From Paraphysomonas bandaiensis (taxonomy: Eukaryota > Chrysophyceae), in NCBI GenBank assembly GCA_965644295.1, contig CBFFRP010000397.1, forward strand, positions 124,001-188,000: a DNA stretch of 64,000 nucleotides. Reading direction: 5' to 3'. The notes below the pieces were generated by a model, which worked only from the letters and a program-made list of their open reading frames with translations, was not told where the DNA came from and made no database searches. The position numbers and the translations under genes are program-made. Shown here piece by piece: positions 12,560 through 23,716 of this stretch; position 1 is the stretch's first letter; every line of letters begins with the position of its first letter.

Positions 12560-13202
12560 TTATTCTCCGTCGGTATCAACGATACACTTGTTCACTACAC
12601 CTAAAAGATGAGAGTTTTCCAACGCCGCTGCAACTCTTTCTTTGTCATTCAGCTGCTTGTTCACTAGCGAAGGAAATTACAAAACAGCATGCGCCAGTAT
12701 AATATAGCATCTAACTTACCAGCATCCTCAGATTGGTGGGTACCAGGTGTGATTAATATTGTAACTTTATACTTCTTGGACAAAGACCTCAAAAGTTTTA
12801 CACGAATACATAAACCGATGAGTGTAGCCATGCTGCAGTGAGGAATTGTCGGTGTAAAGTTTATAACAACAGATTTCATTTGTTCATCGACAGTGATGTT
12901 TTCCACCTTAAAAATCAATTAGAATAACACACGACTATAATGATGAAATAACATACAGAAACAACTTTCAACTGCTCTAGAGTCAATGGATGCTCTGGAT
13001 CATTAAGGTGCCTGATGTGATCTAATATATACATGACATAACATTCATAATACTATATACTCTACTAACCGAATATTTCATCTGGTGTAATATGCTCTCT
13101 CTCCTCTTCATCATCATATTCAAAGCTATCATCATCTCTTTTATCTGCTTTAATCTCATATACAACTGGATTCGCATTAATCAGTGGTGCGGATGTGTCC
13201 AT
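12560..13202 (-). CDS. CIAO2B: Cytosolic Fe-S assembly factor, MIP18/FAM96B family
   Basis: Component of the CIA targeting complex (with MMS19 and CIAO1) that delivers iron-sulfur clusters to cytosolic and nuclear proteins. Exons 5' to 3': 13202-13070, 13021-12957, 12906-12720, 12663-12560 (489 nt, 162 aa; human CIAO2B is 163 aa). Seen: an acidic N-terminus ending [30 protein letters not shown]; the hallmark [17 protein letters not shown] carrying the reactive Cys; [31 protein letters not shown]; and [15 protein letters not shown] near the end. The CIAO2B-type N-terminus (NPVVYE) separates it from CIAO2A. PRIM1 in this window belongs to a holoenzyme whose large subunit is Fe-S dependent, but no genomic link is implied. 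Confidence 0.97.
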
Positions 13203-13865
13203 AGTATCAGATGGTCTGATTATAAGAATGAAAAGTGTTAGAAGTAGAGTAGTCAGGTGGAATAAGGTGGTTTTGATTGAAGGGTTATTCCACTGTACAA
13301 CAATAGAAGGTCCACAAGAAATGTTTCCTCTCTCTCTCTATATATATATGTATATATATTCAGAAGGAGAATGTACAGGCAGCAGTGTGTATGGATGGTC
13401 ACACACATACCAATACCATATTCTGCAGGAGTACATGTACACACCTACAGCAGTACAAGTGTACATCAGTACATATACATACAGCAGTACATGAACCTAC
13501 ATATAACATACAGAGCACTGTCCATGTACATACAGAGAGTACAAACATACGTGTGTACATGTATATATGTCCGTTTTTCTCAACATTTTTTTGTTATGTA
13601 GATATACGTGTATGATATCTGACACTTTAAAGTAGCACACACTCTAATTACGTTATAAGTGGACCTTATCACTGCTTTATTCTGTCAACGACAAGTGTTT
13701 CTCTCTTCACTACAATTCAGAGTTCAGTGTGAAGATATTTCATGTGTCTGTGACTGTAGTTGAGCTATCAATCATTATATATACGTATATAATGCTATAC
13801 AACTATAAACAATAACATAATTAAATGATACATCACTATTATCTATAGCGGTGTTGTAGTTCATT
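13203..13865. promoter_or_regulatory. Divergent promoter region with low-complexity GTAC/TACAGCAG tracts
   Basis: Between the CIAO2B start (minus) and the EF-hand gene (plus). Contains a CTCTCTCTCTATATATATA tract (13327-13346), two TACAGCAGTAC copies near 13445 and 13482, many ACATAC/GTACA units, and a T-tract near 13572-13592. Reading frames here are low-complexity shadows. Promoter role inferred from position. Confidence 0.45.
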
Positions 13866-15725
13866 ATGGGAATCTGTTTCGGATCAATTGCAAGATCAAT
13901 TTCAGAAATGTGTATGAGTCAACCTGAAAAATACTTTCAAACTACATATAGAAATCATCAGGCAGAGTTTAATGCATTACGAATGTATGAAAAAGAAATA
14001 AGAGAATTACTAGATGTGTTCAATAGTATTGACACGGAATTGTGTGGGTGGATTAAAATTAGTGCACTGTTCAATTTCGTGGGTATTGAGGAAAACAACT
14101 TTTCTCGAAGCGTTTTCAGCATGTATGATATGGAGAATACTGCACACTTGTGCTTTAGAGATTTTGTTGTGATCCTGTGGAATATTTGCACTTTGCCACC
14201 AGTTCCACTAGGTAAGTAACTATAATATGAAGTATTTCTTATAAGTGTCGCCTATATAGTGGAGTATGTGTTTAGTATGTACGATGCCGACGGTAGTAGA
14301 GATATTGATATTGACGAGGCAAGAGAGATGTGTAGAGATCTGTATGGTGATGAAGGTAGTATGTATGGGGAAGGTGCAAGGTATTCATATTCAAGTTTTT
14401 CTTATGGAACATTGATCATTTTGAATACTGTACAGAGTGTTTCGTGACCTTGAAGTTTTGACTAGGAAAACGGTGGATTTGGAAATGTTTCAACACTTTA
14501 TTAAAATGAACGATTCTATGATGAGAACTCCTAAAGAATTACAGTACCTCCTGCGTTGCCGACTTTTGGGTATGGACTTTTGGATACGTACGGGAAAGAA
14601 AAGAGTTGAGGCGTTTGGTCCTAAGCTATATATAAGTCCTGAACTAGTGTTCGAAAGATACAAGGCTTCAAGATACATACCTCAGATGCCTGCCCATGTG
14701 ATCCTGAAGAAACAAAAGGAGAAGAGACGACTGGTAGATGACCAAAAGCAGGAAGTGATGCACATTTCACCACCAGAAAAAGGAAGCAAGGCGTGGAAAG
14801 AGATGAAGCTGTCGAAGAACAATCCTAATCAAATGTAAGCTTTCCCAATGACTCTGTACTGGATATGCCACTAGATCGATATTACTACTTCTTCTCTTAA
14901 AGAAAGATCTGTCATTTGCATTGTTGTTTTCATTCTTTACTTGCACACTAATGGTATGTTTTGTCTCGCAGTGGGCGAGGTCTGGATGGCATTACTATAG
15001 ATCGGTAAGGCCTCTATTTTGTTATTCTGTGGTATGTCCGACTTTGTTCAGGTCTGCAATGGAATTTCGGCGACAAGTAACTGAACAAGAAGTAGAAACT
15101 CCAGATACCGCACCCAAGAAAAAACGGAGTGCCCCAGGAAAAATGAATTCAAGGATCATTGAACAAAAGAGCTCATTTGCTGAACCATCTGAAACTTTGA
15201 ATCGCTCTCTGAGCAAATCATTAAGTAAATCTCAGAGTATATCGCTGAGTAAATCACCATCGAATGCAAGTATCAAGTCAAAGTCTCCGTGAGTGGAATA
15301 GCAGTATGCCATTCTTAGTGGTGACGATTATATTGTAGGGCTTTGTCATCAGAGTCGAGATCATATAGCAGAACACTAAGCAAATCACATAGTCAGCAGC
15401 AAGAGGTAACACCGAGCAAATCACCATCGAATGCAAGTATCAAGTCAAAGTCTCCGTGAGTGGAATAACAGTATGCCATTCCTAGTGGTGACGATTATAT
15501 TGTAGGGCTTTGTCATCAGAGTCGAGATCATATAGCAGAACACTAAGCAAATCACATAGCCAGCAGCAAGAGGTAACACCAAGCAAATCACCATCGAATG
15601 CAAGTATCAAGTCAAAATCACCGTGAGTATTTTATTCAAAAGTTTCGTATTTTTAGCTCACAGCGTTGCTGTGCAGGGCATTATCTGACTCGGGAAAAAA
15701 GAAAGTCGTGGTGCCTGTTATTTAA
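13866..15725 (+). CDS. EF-hand protein with Ser/Lys-rich tail and triplicated C-terminal exon motif
   Basis: A calcium-binding-type protein of unknown role. Exons: 13866-14211, 14260-14380, 14436-14834, 14972-15004, 15052-15288, 15339-15455, 15506-15622, 15677-15725 (1419 nt, 472 aa). The N-terminus MGICFGSIARS fits N-myristoylation at Gly2 with a possible palmitoyl Cys4, so membrane anchoring is likely. Two EF-hand-like units in residues about 45-150: a degenerate one (SIDTELCGWIKI) and a canonical loop DADGSRDIDIDEA with 1-3-5-12 ligands. Next comes a basic region with RCRLLGMDFWIRTGKKRVEAFGP, then a nuclear-signal-like PKKKRS and a tail of SKS repeats. Exons 6 and 7 are identical-length (117 nt, symmetric phase 2) duplicates. 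It ends in KKKVVVPVI. A family name cannot be given. Confidence 0.88.
15289..15622 (+). repeat. Two tandem 167-bp units, each one intron plus one 117-nt coding exon
   Basis: Units 15289-15455 and 15456-15622 are nearly identical. Each starts at the GTGAGTGG splice donor, runs through a 50-bp intron ending TTGTAG, and contains a 117-nt exon encoding ALSSESRSYSRTLSKSHSQQ followed by QEVTPSKSPSNASIKSKSP. The last 14 or so residues also end the preceding exon, so the motif appears three times. Intron phase is 2 on both sides, so duplication keeps the frame. Confidence 0.92.
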
Positions 15726-17413
15726 TTGAAATAGCATATATCCAGACCTTGTGTGTTCATATCCTTAACCTATGTACTAATTGTTAATAGAAGTGGAGTT
15801 TCGATATCTTTCTCGTGCCCTTAACATTTCATGTTCTCAAAATGATTGTTTCTTCGTTCCGTCGTCTAGTGTTCTCTGAAAACACCTGGCGTCTACCTGG
15901 GTTTTGCGAAACGAGAATAGTACCTTTAGTTATGATCTACACGTTCGTTTATAGTAAAGACTTTCATGTTTAAGAGCTTAAGTTATAAAATTAAATCATG
16001 CATGCCAACTGCAAAGCACATATATTGGACTGAAACTTGTAGACCTCTGTATTGCTTTTGGTAGCGCGTTGTCAAAATTCCTCGAAACAAAACTTGAACG
16101 GTACATGTATCTTTCTACTGATATCTATCTCTTCTACAACTCTACGAATACTGCATGTACCCTGTACTACAAATCAGAATATATCGAGTAGTCTACCGGC
16201 TAGAACAAAATAGCAATTCAAGCTATATTTATTCTCAAGCCAGTTCACAATATATTGATATATTGCAACAATACAATATATTCTACTAATACCGTATATC
16301 GTAGCTACTTCACACTTCACACCAAAAGTTTCTTAACTATATATATGTTACACAAGACGTAATCAGGTCATAGTGGCATTGATTAACGATTTACGCAGGC
16401 AACTACGGGTGTAGCAAACACTTATAGTCATTAACCACTTCTATTAAACAGCCTGGTACATGGATATATTACATAGAGTGGCACATTCGTGTCCCACACT
16501 AATGAAAATACGAAACTATATGAGCTATTAGCACATCCTCAACAAAAAACATAAACTTGACCAGCAGCAGACACTTAATAGTAATAACAGCTATTAATAA
16601 TAGTCTCATTACTATCACTTAATTATAAAGATATACAGTGATCTGTATTGTCAACTGTATCCTCACATCACCCCTATATATACATACATATACATATATA
16701 TACAGGCATGTGTCTGATTACTAGACCCATTCCATCGTTTTCATTCGACAGCAAGTGTCGTTACTACAGCGCATCTTACTGGACATCTACTTGTTGATTA
16801 CTTCCAGAGTACTCCCAGTCCTCTATACTATATACATATTCATATACATCCACTATAGGCTTCATCAGTTCTATATATCCTCCAATAGGACCGCAACAAT
16901 CAATACAATCCCATGATCTCGATGTGTCTATACATCTATACACTATATCTAGGTTGGTGATTGGACAACCACGTTTTTTTCGCGTTTTTTCAACACATGT
17001 CATGGACATACAGCACACGAGATATGGGAAAATTGTGTATCTAGACCTTATTTTTATACCTAAATATAGAAGACCACTTAAATACCTGGAATTTTATACT
17101 CCTGAAAATATCGAAATCCAGTGGACGTAGACCTCAAGTAGCCCGCCTTTGTCTTGTTGTTCCATAGAATCCCTATGAGGGAAATGATAGGGAAAAGTTG
17201 GTTTGTCCCAATAAATCCAGTACTGGAGGTGACGATGTGCATTCCTGATATAGATGGATGTACAGTAGAACCCTCATATATGCAGTGGATTTCATTGCAT
17301 TCAATGCACTCATACCCCCCCATATACCCTCATCATACTTACTTCATATTCTTATAACTAATGAATCCATTCAGATAAGAGTGTAACATATACATATACA
17401 TACATAAAGGACG
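15726..17413. other. Intergenic region, AT-rich
   Basis: About 1.7 kb with no supported gene. ATATATACATACATA-type microsatellite at 16675-16705; T-tracts with CAACAC near 16973-16998. Open frames of 60-80 aa here lack any family motif. Confidence 0.45.
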
Positions 17414-19260
17414 ATGATTAAGATTCTTGGAGCTGAGAAAGAAACGAATCAGCGAGCAGATGAAAAGCGATCACTACCTAAAGTACAAAATATTGCTAAA
17501 GCCATTATTAATATAGCCAGATTTACTGATATTGGGGGTAGATTACATGAGCAATCTATTCATAAGTCGCGTTTGGATGTGGCTGCAGCTAGAGCTCCTC
17601 GATATGCTTGGCAAGAGGTTGAACCTAGTTCTATTAGAGCTGATACTGATAAGCCTTCTCTACATCGGAAACATAGCAAAGATGATATTGATATTAGAAT
17701 TTCATCGAAAAAAGAGAAAAAACATGTCAGTCTGAAGCCTCTTGATAATAGGTCGGATGCTCATGGATCACAGCGGAACTTACAAAGAATGCGTTCTCGA
17801 AGCATGGATGACATACTCTCTCCCCGCTCTCCACGTCTACAGCCACTGAAAAGCACCCCGAATGCTAGCACGAAGTTTTTTCCGATTGTTGATCATATAG
17901 ATAGCACAGACACCGAAACACAGTCTGCAAACGAGTCGCCCACTCAACAGCAAGGGTCTTCTAGCATATCACCGACCGACGTTCCATCCCCTGTACAAGG
18001 TAAACGTGTTACCAGTGCCCCGCTCTTATTTTGGAGGTGCCATTTAAATGCACAAGTATGCGTTTTCTATCACGAACACTGCGACACTTTTGAAGTGATT
18101 CCATACGACACAAAAACAGGCATCGAATATAACCGCATCTACACTCCTGCTCCAAAGATATTTAATATCCTTGAGGAGAAAATAAAACAGAAAACCTCGA
18201 GTGAAGAATTTGAAAGTCCTGTTCAGCGTCTCAGGAAAATAAAACTGGCCAGTGACTATATTTTAGCCACCATAAATGCACAATATAAGGATTCATCGAA
18301 GACAGGTATTGAGGTCATCATGCGACGCTTCAACGGTATGTCACATATCGAATTTACGAATACGTTACGCTTATGCTTCCTCTGTAATTCAGCTAAGACA
18401 AATGAAATTGAAAATTTGGACATGGAAAGACCAATAGCTTTGGATCCAGCTCATATTTCTGAGAAACGACGTAAATCTTGTGTGTAAGTAATACGATTCT
18501 AATATATGTTTGAACTTCAATTTTGTGTTGCTGCGAATTCTAATACGAGTGTTTTGTGTTCTTACATGTTTATTTGCAGTAACGTAGATGCTCTCACAAG
18601 TGGCATGAACGCCGACCTTGTGGGTGCTACTACCAATGTTACGGATGCGCAGAAGTTTCAGCATGCTGCTGTAGCAGCCACTGGAAGTGCTATGCGACGA
18701 CTTAATGAAGCAGCCAAATATAAAACTGACACCACAGTGAACCCTTCCCAGTACTCCCCTGTGCGATGGAGATGGATATGGGCTATTGATAAGGTCATTA
18801 CTTTAAACAAAATCAACCTCGCCGTGGGTTCCATGTTTGGAGGGTATGTTTTTGAGTATATGTATGCGACCTTATAGTGCGTTGTGATACGGAGTCGCGT
18901 GATATGCTTCGTATATATATATGTTGTAAGATTCTCTTTGTTTATAGTATGGTGGGGAAAGTCATTGAGTCGAATAAAGGACGTCTTGCTTGGGATGTGA
19001 AGGCCCGTCGTGGCTTTAACCTCAACCCATACCTCAATAATGGGGCTGGCTTAGATCTGAAAAGTCGTCGATCCAACGAAATTGAAAAGTTTCAGCACAT
19101 ATCTTCCTTTCGCCCGCTACGATATGAGACATCTATCAATGGTGCATGCACGGCAAGCAGTAACGACTTCAAAAAGATTGCCAAAATTCGACATCGTGCT
19201 ACTGAGAAGAAAAAGAAAGGAAAAGACCCTAAAGGGCGACGTCACAGCTGTCGGGTATAG
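17414..19260 (+). CDS. Unrecognised basic protein, 3 exons
   Basis: Function unknown. Exons 17414-18479, 18588-18843, 18948-19260 (1635 nt, 544 aa). The first join needs the GTGTAAGT donor and the acceptor ending at 18587; this is the only combination I found that keeps the frame. Residues 1-205 are hydrophilic and Ser/Arg-rich (MRSRSMDDILSPRSPRLQP) with a possible nuclear signal SSKKEKKH. Residues about 205-330 look globular: FWRCHLNAQVCVFYHEHCD, then TFEVIPYDTKTGIEYNRIY, then RFNGMSHIEFTNTLRLCF. Exon 2 encodes an Ala-rich helix ending in YSPVRWRWIWAIDKVI, a possible membrane-proximal or packing segment. The C-terminus is very basic (RHRATEKKKKGKDPKGRRHS). No catalytic motif seen. Confidence 0.75.
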
Positions 19261-19879
19261 GTTGAATCTTGGTTTATGTTTTTTCTTTGCGTTTCGTTTC
19301 GTTTTATGTGTTGATAAATTTGTGTTACTTTATTTTGTGTCCCAAATATCAGATTTGTTTCAAGTATCTAACTTACTAGCAGTTGAGTCTAACAACGCAG
19401 TATATGGTTGATAATTTTGTTACAACAAATGCACTATAAACATTTTATAAAAAAGTGCATAAATAATATCAAGCGAACTTAAATGTGAAAACTGTTAGAA
19501 TAGAGGAGTGAATAGCACTACCTCAATAATGTATAAATCTGGAGAGTTGTTACATAATATTTCAATTTTTTAGAATCACTAATTCTACCATTATTGCTAG
19601 TGTTGTTGCATAATAGTTTAAATGCTTAAATATTTTCCAGAAGTTTGTAAATTATTGCCGTCTCGAAAGTCACTTACATTATCTTCTGCTTTTTCAAGCT
19701 TCAAAGAATAGCTCATCGATTAGTTTATCCATGTTATGTATGTAATAACTAACTATATGGTTGTTTTTCATCCTGTGATATCTCCATTGTATGTGCCAAA
19801 CTAGCATAAAAACTAATCGATGACAGAGGTCCAACAATAATAATGGCAATTATTAATCAAGCATCCAATTATTGGCAAT
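19261..19879. other. Intergenic region
   Basis: AT-rich 3' flank of the previous gene with no supported gene. From about 19800 onward the sequence resembles 50480-50540, the distal part of a decayed hAT element. Confidence 0.45.
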
Positions 19880-20170
19880 GCAATTATTTGGTAGCTTGCC
19901 TTTAATTATGTTGCTTGATGTTAGAAAACTTTCTGAACTAATCTCACCCCAAAGTTGCCGACTTTCAAGCAGTAACATCATCATTATTTATTTTAACATG
20001 ATTTTTTTCACTCGCTTGCGAAAATCAGTCGTAGCAATCTTTGCTCTGCTAAACAACCTCTCACAAATATTGGTAATGCTATGCAATTGCTTGATGCGTG
20101 CTTTTTTGCGCTTTCGGTTGTCTTTAAATATACGTCTTCTTCTCCACATCATCTTTTTCTCTTCATCGAT
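19880..20170 (-). pseudogene. Decayed hAT-family transposase, C-terminal dimerisation domain
   Basis: Read on the minus strand from about 20170, the sequence gives an acidic/basic stretch (EGEIDEEKKMMWRR) followed by NICERLFSRAKIATTDFRKRV, then, after a stop and frame change, LLLESRQLWGEIS. The order ERLFS-x-AK followed by (L)LFL...LW matches the conserved C-terminal dimerisation region of hAT transposases. Frame disruptions show it is dead. A related remnant lies at 50484-50780. The rest of the transposase was not found. Confidence 0.7.
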
Positions 20171-20337
20171 TTCACCTTCTTGTATCTGCTTGTAATATGC
20201 TTATGCTTCAACATATATATTATGAAAATAGTATATATATTCTATACTATTGGATTGTAAATAATATATTATATATTTATTGCATTTTCGATATATATGA
20301 AAAGATCTACAATATATATATATGACAATCATCACTC

Positions 20338-20770
20338 AACAAAGTCCGACTCACACCTTTTCATGGAGTTCTGGGGGATAAGTACCGGAGATATTTCTCC
20401 TGGAAACTAACTTGAGCCGCACATAGAGTCAGCAGATATTGTTCTGCCCACACTCATAGCCAAATGCTTGTGTGGTACATACATTAAATGTAAGTGTCAC
20501 ATGTGTAGACGGCTTTGGGCCTTGACGAATAAAAAGGCATTCGGGAATGAGCCCACCTCAAGGGCATCTGGGGTATTGTGTTGCCTGCTGAATGCTGAAG
20601 TCAAGCAGCTGGGTATTCACCTTAAGGACTCAAATATCCTGAAGTCAGCAGATGCCAGGTGCATCAACATTCTGCTTGCTCACTGCGTTTGCTTTGAGTG
20701 ATAGAGTGACAGTAGTTGAACCTTGGTGCATGCGGTGACGCATCGTGGCGAATCAAAGTTAAGTACTAAA
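20338..20770 (+). repeat. Interspersed repeat family A, near-full copy
   Basis: Starts CTCAACAAAGTCCGACTC and contains GGGGGATAAGTACCGGAGAT, AGCCAAATGCTTGTGTGGTA and GTGATAGAG landmarks. Other copies: 60725-61052 (reverse orientation), 51273-51440 and 35576-35730 (partial). The 5' edge is the same in three copies (CTCAACAAAGTC). No TIR, poly-A or TG...CA ends were recognised, so the class (SINE, solo LTR or MITE) is open. Confidence 0.8.
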
Positions 20771-21012
20771 CTAATTCTGACTCTCAAATAATGCCTATTG
20801 CTAATGAGACATTTACTACTGACAAAGATAAGAAGCGCTTGCTGCTGATATAAAATCGATTTAAACAGAAAAAGAGGATGATGAGAGCATTGATTAATAG
20901 TATGAAGAAAAATGATACACCAGGACAATATTCTCTTGTATTTTGAATAATATAAATCGAGATTATAAAATACTTTATATAAACTTTTCTGTACTTTGAA
21001 ATATAAGAGAAT

Positions 21013-21270
21013 ATGAATGCAACAGTTTTTCCACTTGAATCAGGAAGTATATTGTTCTATCACATGATATGCTTTTGGTTTGGTGTTGTTTTTATATCAG
21101 TCTTTAAACTGGCTGTAATTGCCGTTGTGTGTGTTACCTCCGCTTTCTGGTGTATCAAACGTGCCAGTGTCACTTCAGCTATAATTTGTACAGGTACAAC
21201 ATTATGCTACTATTACTTTGAGTCTTTTCAAAACATGCTCAATATTTTAGGACAAGCCAATGAAAATTGA
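21013..21270 (+). CDS. Possible small membrane protein
   Basis: An 85-residue frame with two to three hydrophobic segments (FYHMICFWFGVVFISVFKL; VIAVVCVTSAFWCI; SAIICTGTTLCYYYF). No family recognised, no introns and no conserved motif. Composition is more balanced than the microsatellite frames nearby, but it could be chance or an exon of a decayed gene. Confidence 0.2.
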   Translation: MNATVFPLESGSILFYHMICFWFGVVFISVFKLAVIAVVCVTSAFWCIKRASVTSAIICTGTTLCYYYFESFQNMLNILGQANEN

Positions 21271-21652
21271 TATATAGACACAGTATAACGTAAATTCCGG
21301 AACTCATGTCTCATGACAATAATGTGTAAGGTACCAATGATTAGGGACGATTCTCTACATACCAATCAGGAATAGATTGAATACTTAATACATAGTGGTG
21401 GAGGAAATCGAAACGAATTTTAAATTTTTGTTGTAAAGTACTGACAAGATACAAATTCACAGTAACCGATAGTGGTATTACCTTGTTTTATCATAGGTTA
21501 TCTGTAATAATAATGATTTTGCACTACAATTTGCCAAGTATTACAGACTACACTCTCATTTCATACATCAATACTTCTTCATTGATTTAAATTCCATACA
21601 TTCATACAACACGTTGATTTGTGCATATCCTGCACCGTACCGTATAATACAC

Positions 21653-21795
21653 CAGGGCTAGGGAACAATATATTGCAATACTATTGTTAGATAGTGCCTC
21701 ACCAATAATATTGATGGAGTTTTTAAGCCGACCCAATTATACTATTGCAATAGTAGTATCATTATTCAGCAATTAAACACTTGTGTAGATGCCTT
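21653..21795 (+). mobile_element. hAT-type MITE fragment, one terminus
   Basis: Begins CAGGGCTAGGGAACAATATA, the terminal sequence shared with elements at 38044, 60256 and 61217. Its next 120 bp (through CAGCAATTAAACACTTG) match the reverse complement of the right end of the 61217-62120 element. No opposite terminus was found downstream, so this is a truncated copy. Confidence 0.75.
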
Positions 21796-22734
21796 ATTTA
21801 GTAATAATTACTAAGATCGCATGACAATTAAACCACTACGCTGCTAGGCAAAGACTACCAATTGCATAGCTAGACTAACAATTCTCCTACTCATTCTCTG
21901 AACCATCATTGGTGATTGTTATCACCACATTCATATTCAAAATTGATTGAAATATGAATTTGGCAACAAGTGTCGATTAGTTTCATAAGCAACAGCATAA
22001 TATCAAGTGTAGTAGGATGCATAGTTTTGCGCAGCACTGAGTTAATAATTGTAGCTGCACTCAACAGGCATTCACGTGTACGGCAAGGACATTTTTCAAG
22101 TAGTCGAGCAGTAGGACGGTGATATAGGAATTCTGTCGAGCAGTAGGAATCATGTCAGTTACTATACTTTTGTATACTGCTCTCATATTGTAGCTAGCTG
22201 TTCACATTACCTACTGTATAGTGTAAATAGTGTATAGCTGTATAGTGCCGAATACAGCTGTACACTATAAAACCAAGCTTTGACTCCAATGTCAGCCACC
22301 TCCACTACAGTGATGACAACATTCTTGCGAAGGAAAGTTTTCTTGAGGCGTAGTTACTAGATGATAGGTTCCTGCCTGCAAACCACGAAATTTTCCTTAG
22401 AAAATCTGTATCCTGACGTCCTGACTACGAAATGATGTTGAAGAAGGTGCCAGCGTGTTCTTTACATTTCTTTATTCAACGTTAGAACTATTGATAATAC
22501 TCTAGGATACGATTACTTCATTGATACAGTACTTGTGTATACATTATACATATCGTCGACGCAACTGGCCATTAGTGTCATTACTTTATATACCTATGAC
22601 AATAAATGGTTAAGGAAAATATACGCCACATTCCTCACAAATATTTGCAACTACTGAAAACCAAGAATTATTCTCTATTACAATATATAGTTAAAAATAT
22701 ACCGCTAAATATTATGACAGGTGTTAAGTATAAA
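21796..22734. other. Intergenic region, AT-rich
   Basis: No supported gene. Contains a GTCGAGCAGTAGGA short duplication (about 22098 and 22135) and small inverted repeats of TATAGTGTA type at 22210-22270. Confidence 0.4.
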
Positions 22735-23262
22735 TCATGAGTCCTGATCACTTTCAGCTACCACGGCAATGCTTTTCTTGAAAGAATACTTATTCAAAAT
22801 ATCTGAAGCTTTTCTTTTCATACCACTATTCTCAATACCTCTATCCTCAGTTAGTTTTTCCGATCCTGAACCTTGTTGCCGAGCGGGAAGTGCACTCTTT
22901 GAGTGTAAAAATTTACACATAGCACCTTTCGTGCATTTGCCCCGCATATTGTAGACGCAGAGGACCTCAGAAGTTACAGTGGTGTTAGTATTAGAGTGAT
23001 ATGTAACAGCTTTTTCTGATGATGAATGCGGCATCGCAAGAGGATCCGCAGGATGTAAATACGGACATGAAATATCTGTGCAAGTGTAACTATCCCAGTT
23101 AGAACACTGTACAGTAGCATGTTTAGCTTGTATGCAGTGCCGATAATGACACTTGTCTCCATATCTACAATTACTAGTCATAAAAAAGTGACAGTCTGTT
23201 AGATGTTTCCATCCATCTACACACTCTGTGCTGCCTCTCGACTGCATCTTCATATGATTCAA
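22735..23262 (-). CDS. CCCH zinc-finger protein, ZC3H11-like
   Basis: A probable mRNA-binding protein; ZC3H11A in animals associates with the TREX mRNA-export machinery. Single exon, 175 aa. Three CCCH fingers: CHFFMTSNCRYGDKCHYRH (about 24-42), CSNWDSYTCTDISCPYLH (about 53-70) and CVYNMRGKCTKGAMCKFLH (about 102-120). The order DCHFF, RHC, then a finger with C-x7-C-x4-C-x3-H matches the N-terminal triple finger of ZC3H11A. A Ser/Lys-rich tail with MKRKASDILNKYSFKK follows and may hold a nuclear signal. It is far shorter than animal ZC3H11A (about 800 aa), which is common in protists. It lies beside the 4-kb palindrome. Another CCCH subfamily is possible. Confidence 0.85.
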   Translation of the reverse strand: MNHMKMQSRGSTECVDGWKHLTDCHFFMTSNCRYGDKCHYRHCIQAKHATVQCSNWDSYTCTDISCPYLHPADPLAMPHSSSEKAVTYHSNTNTTVTSEVLCVYNMRGKCTKGAMCKFLHSKSALPARQQGSGSEKLTEDRGIENSGMKRKASDILNKYSFKKSIAVVAESDQDS

Positions 23263-23514
23263 TCGTTAATGAGTGTTTGTGATAACTGAATTACAAGGAA
23301 AGATATTAAACACACTACTATCTATTCCTTTTCCTTAAGTAACAATATACTCGATGTAGCTATCATATGTATGATATAGGGACAGTTTAGTGCATGTACC
23401 TCAAGTCCTAACAACTATATGCATGGCTCATACTATACCGTATACCACACTATACTATACTATACTATACCAGTATACTACAATATACTATACTATACAA
23501 CTCACATGTACTCT

Positions 23515-23641
23515 GGGGGTGGTTGTGCATATGATTTCATTGATCATTGTTTAAAAGTCATCGTTTTTTCAGTGAAAAGTGAAAAAAAGTGACTTTTCAA
23601 TGAAATAAACGATGAACAAATCGATATGCACAACCACCCCC
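23515..23641. mobile_element. Short palindromic MITE-like element
   Basis: 127 bp bounded by the inverted repeat GGGGGTGGTTGTGCATAT / ATATGCACAACCACCCCC, with an imperfectly palindromic interior (GTGAAAAGTGAAAAAAAGTG). It ends about 75 bp before the left arm of the large palindrome. No clear target-site duplication. It could fold into a long hairpin. Confidence 0.65.
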
Positions 23642-23716
23642 TGTATATAAAACTATAATTTTAGGGTATACGGTAGAAATACCGTTATACTGTACCGACT
23701 TCTGACGTTCCTATTA

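Noticed and set aside
13195-13615. Overlapping frames of 60-100 codons between CIAO2B and the EF-hand gene
   Set aside because: Arise from ACATAC/GTACAG low-complexity DNA in several frames at once.
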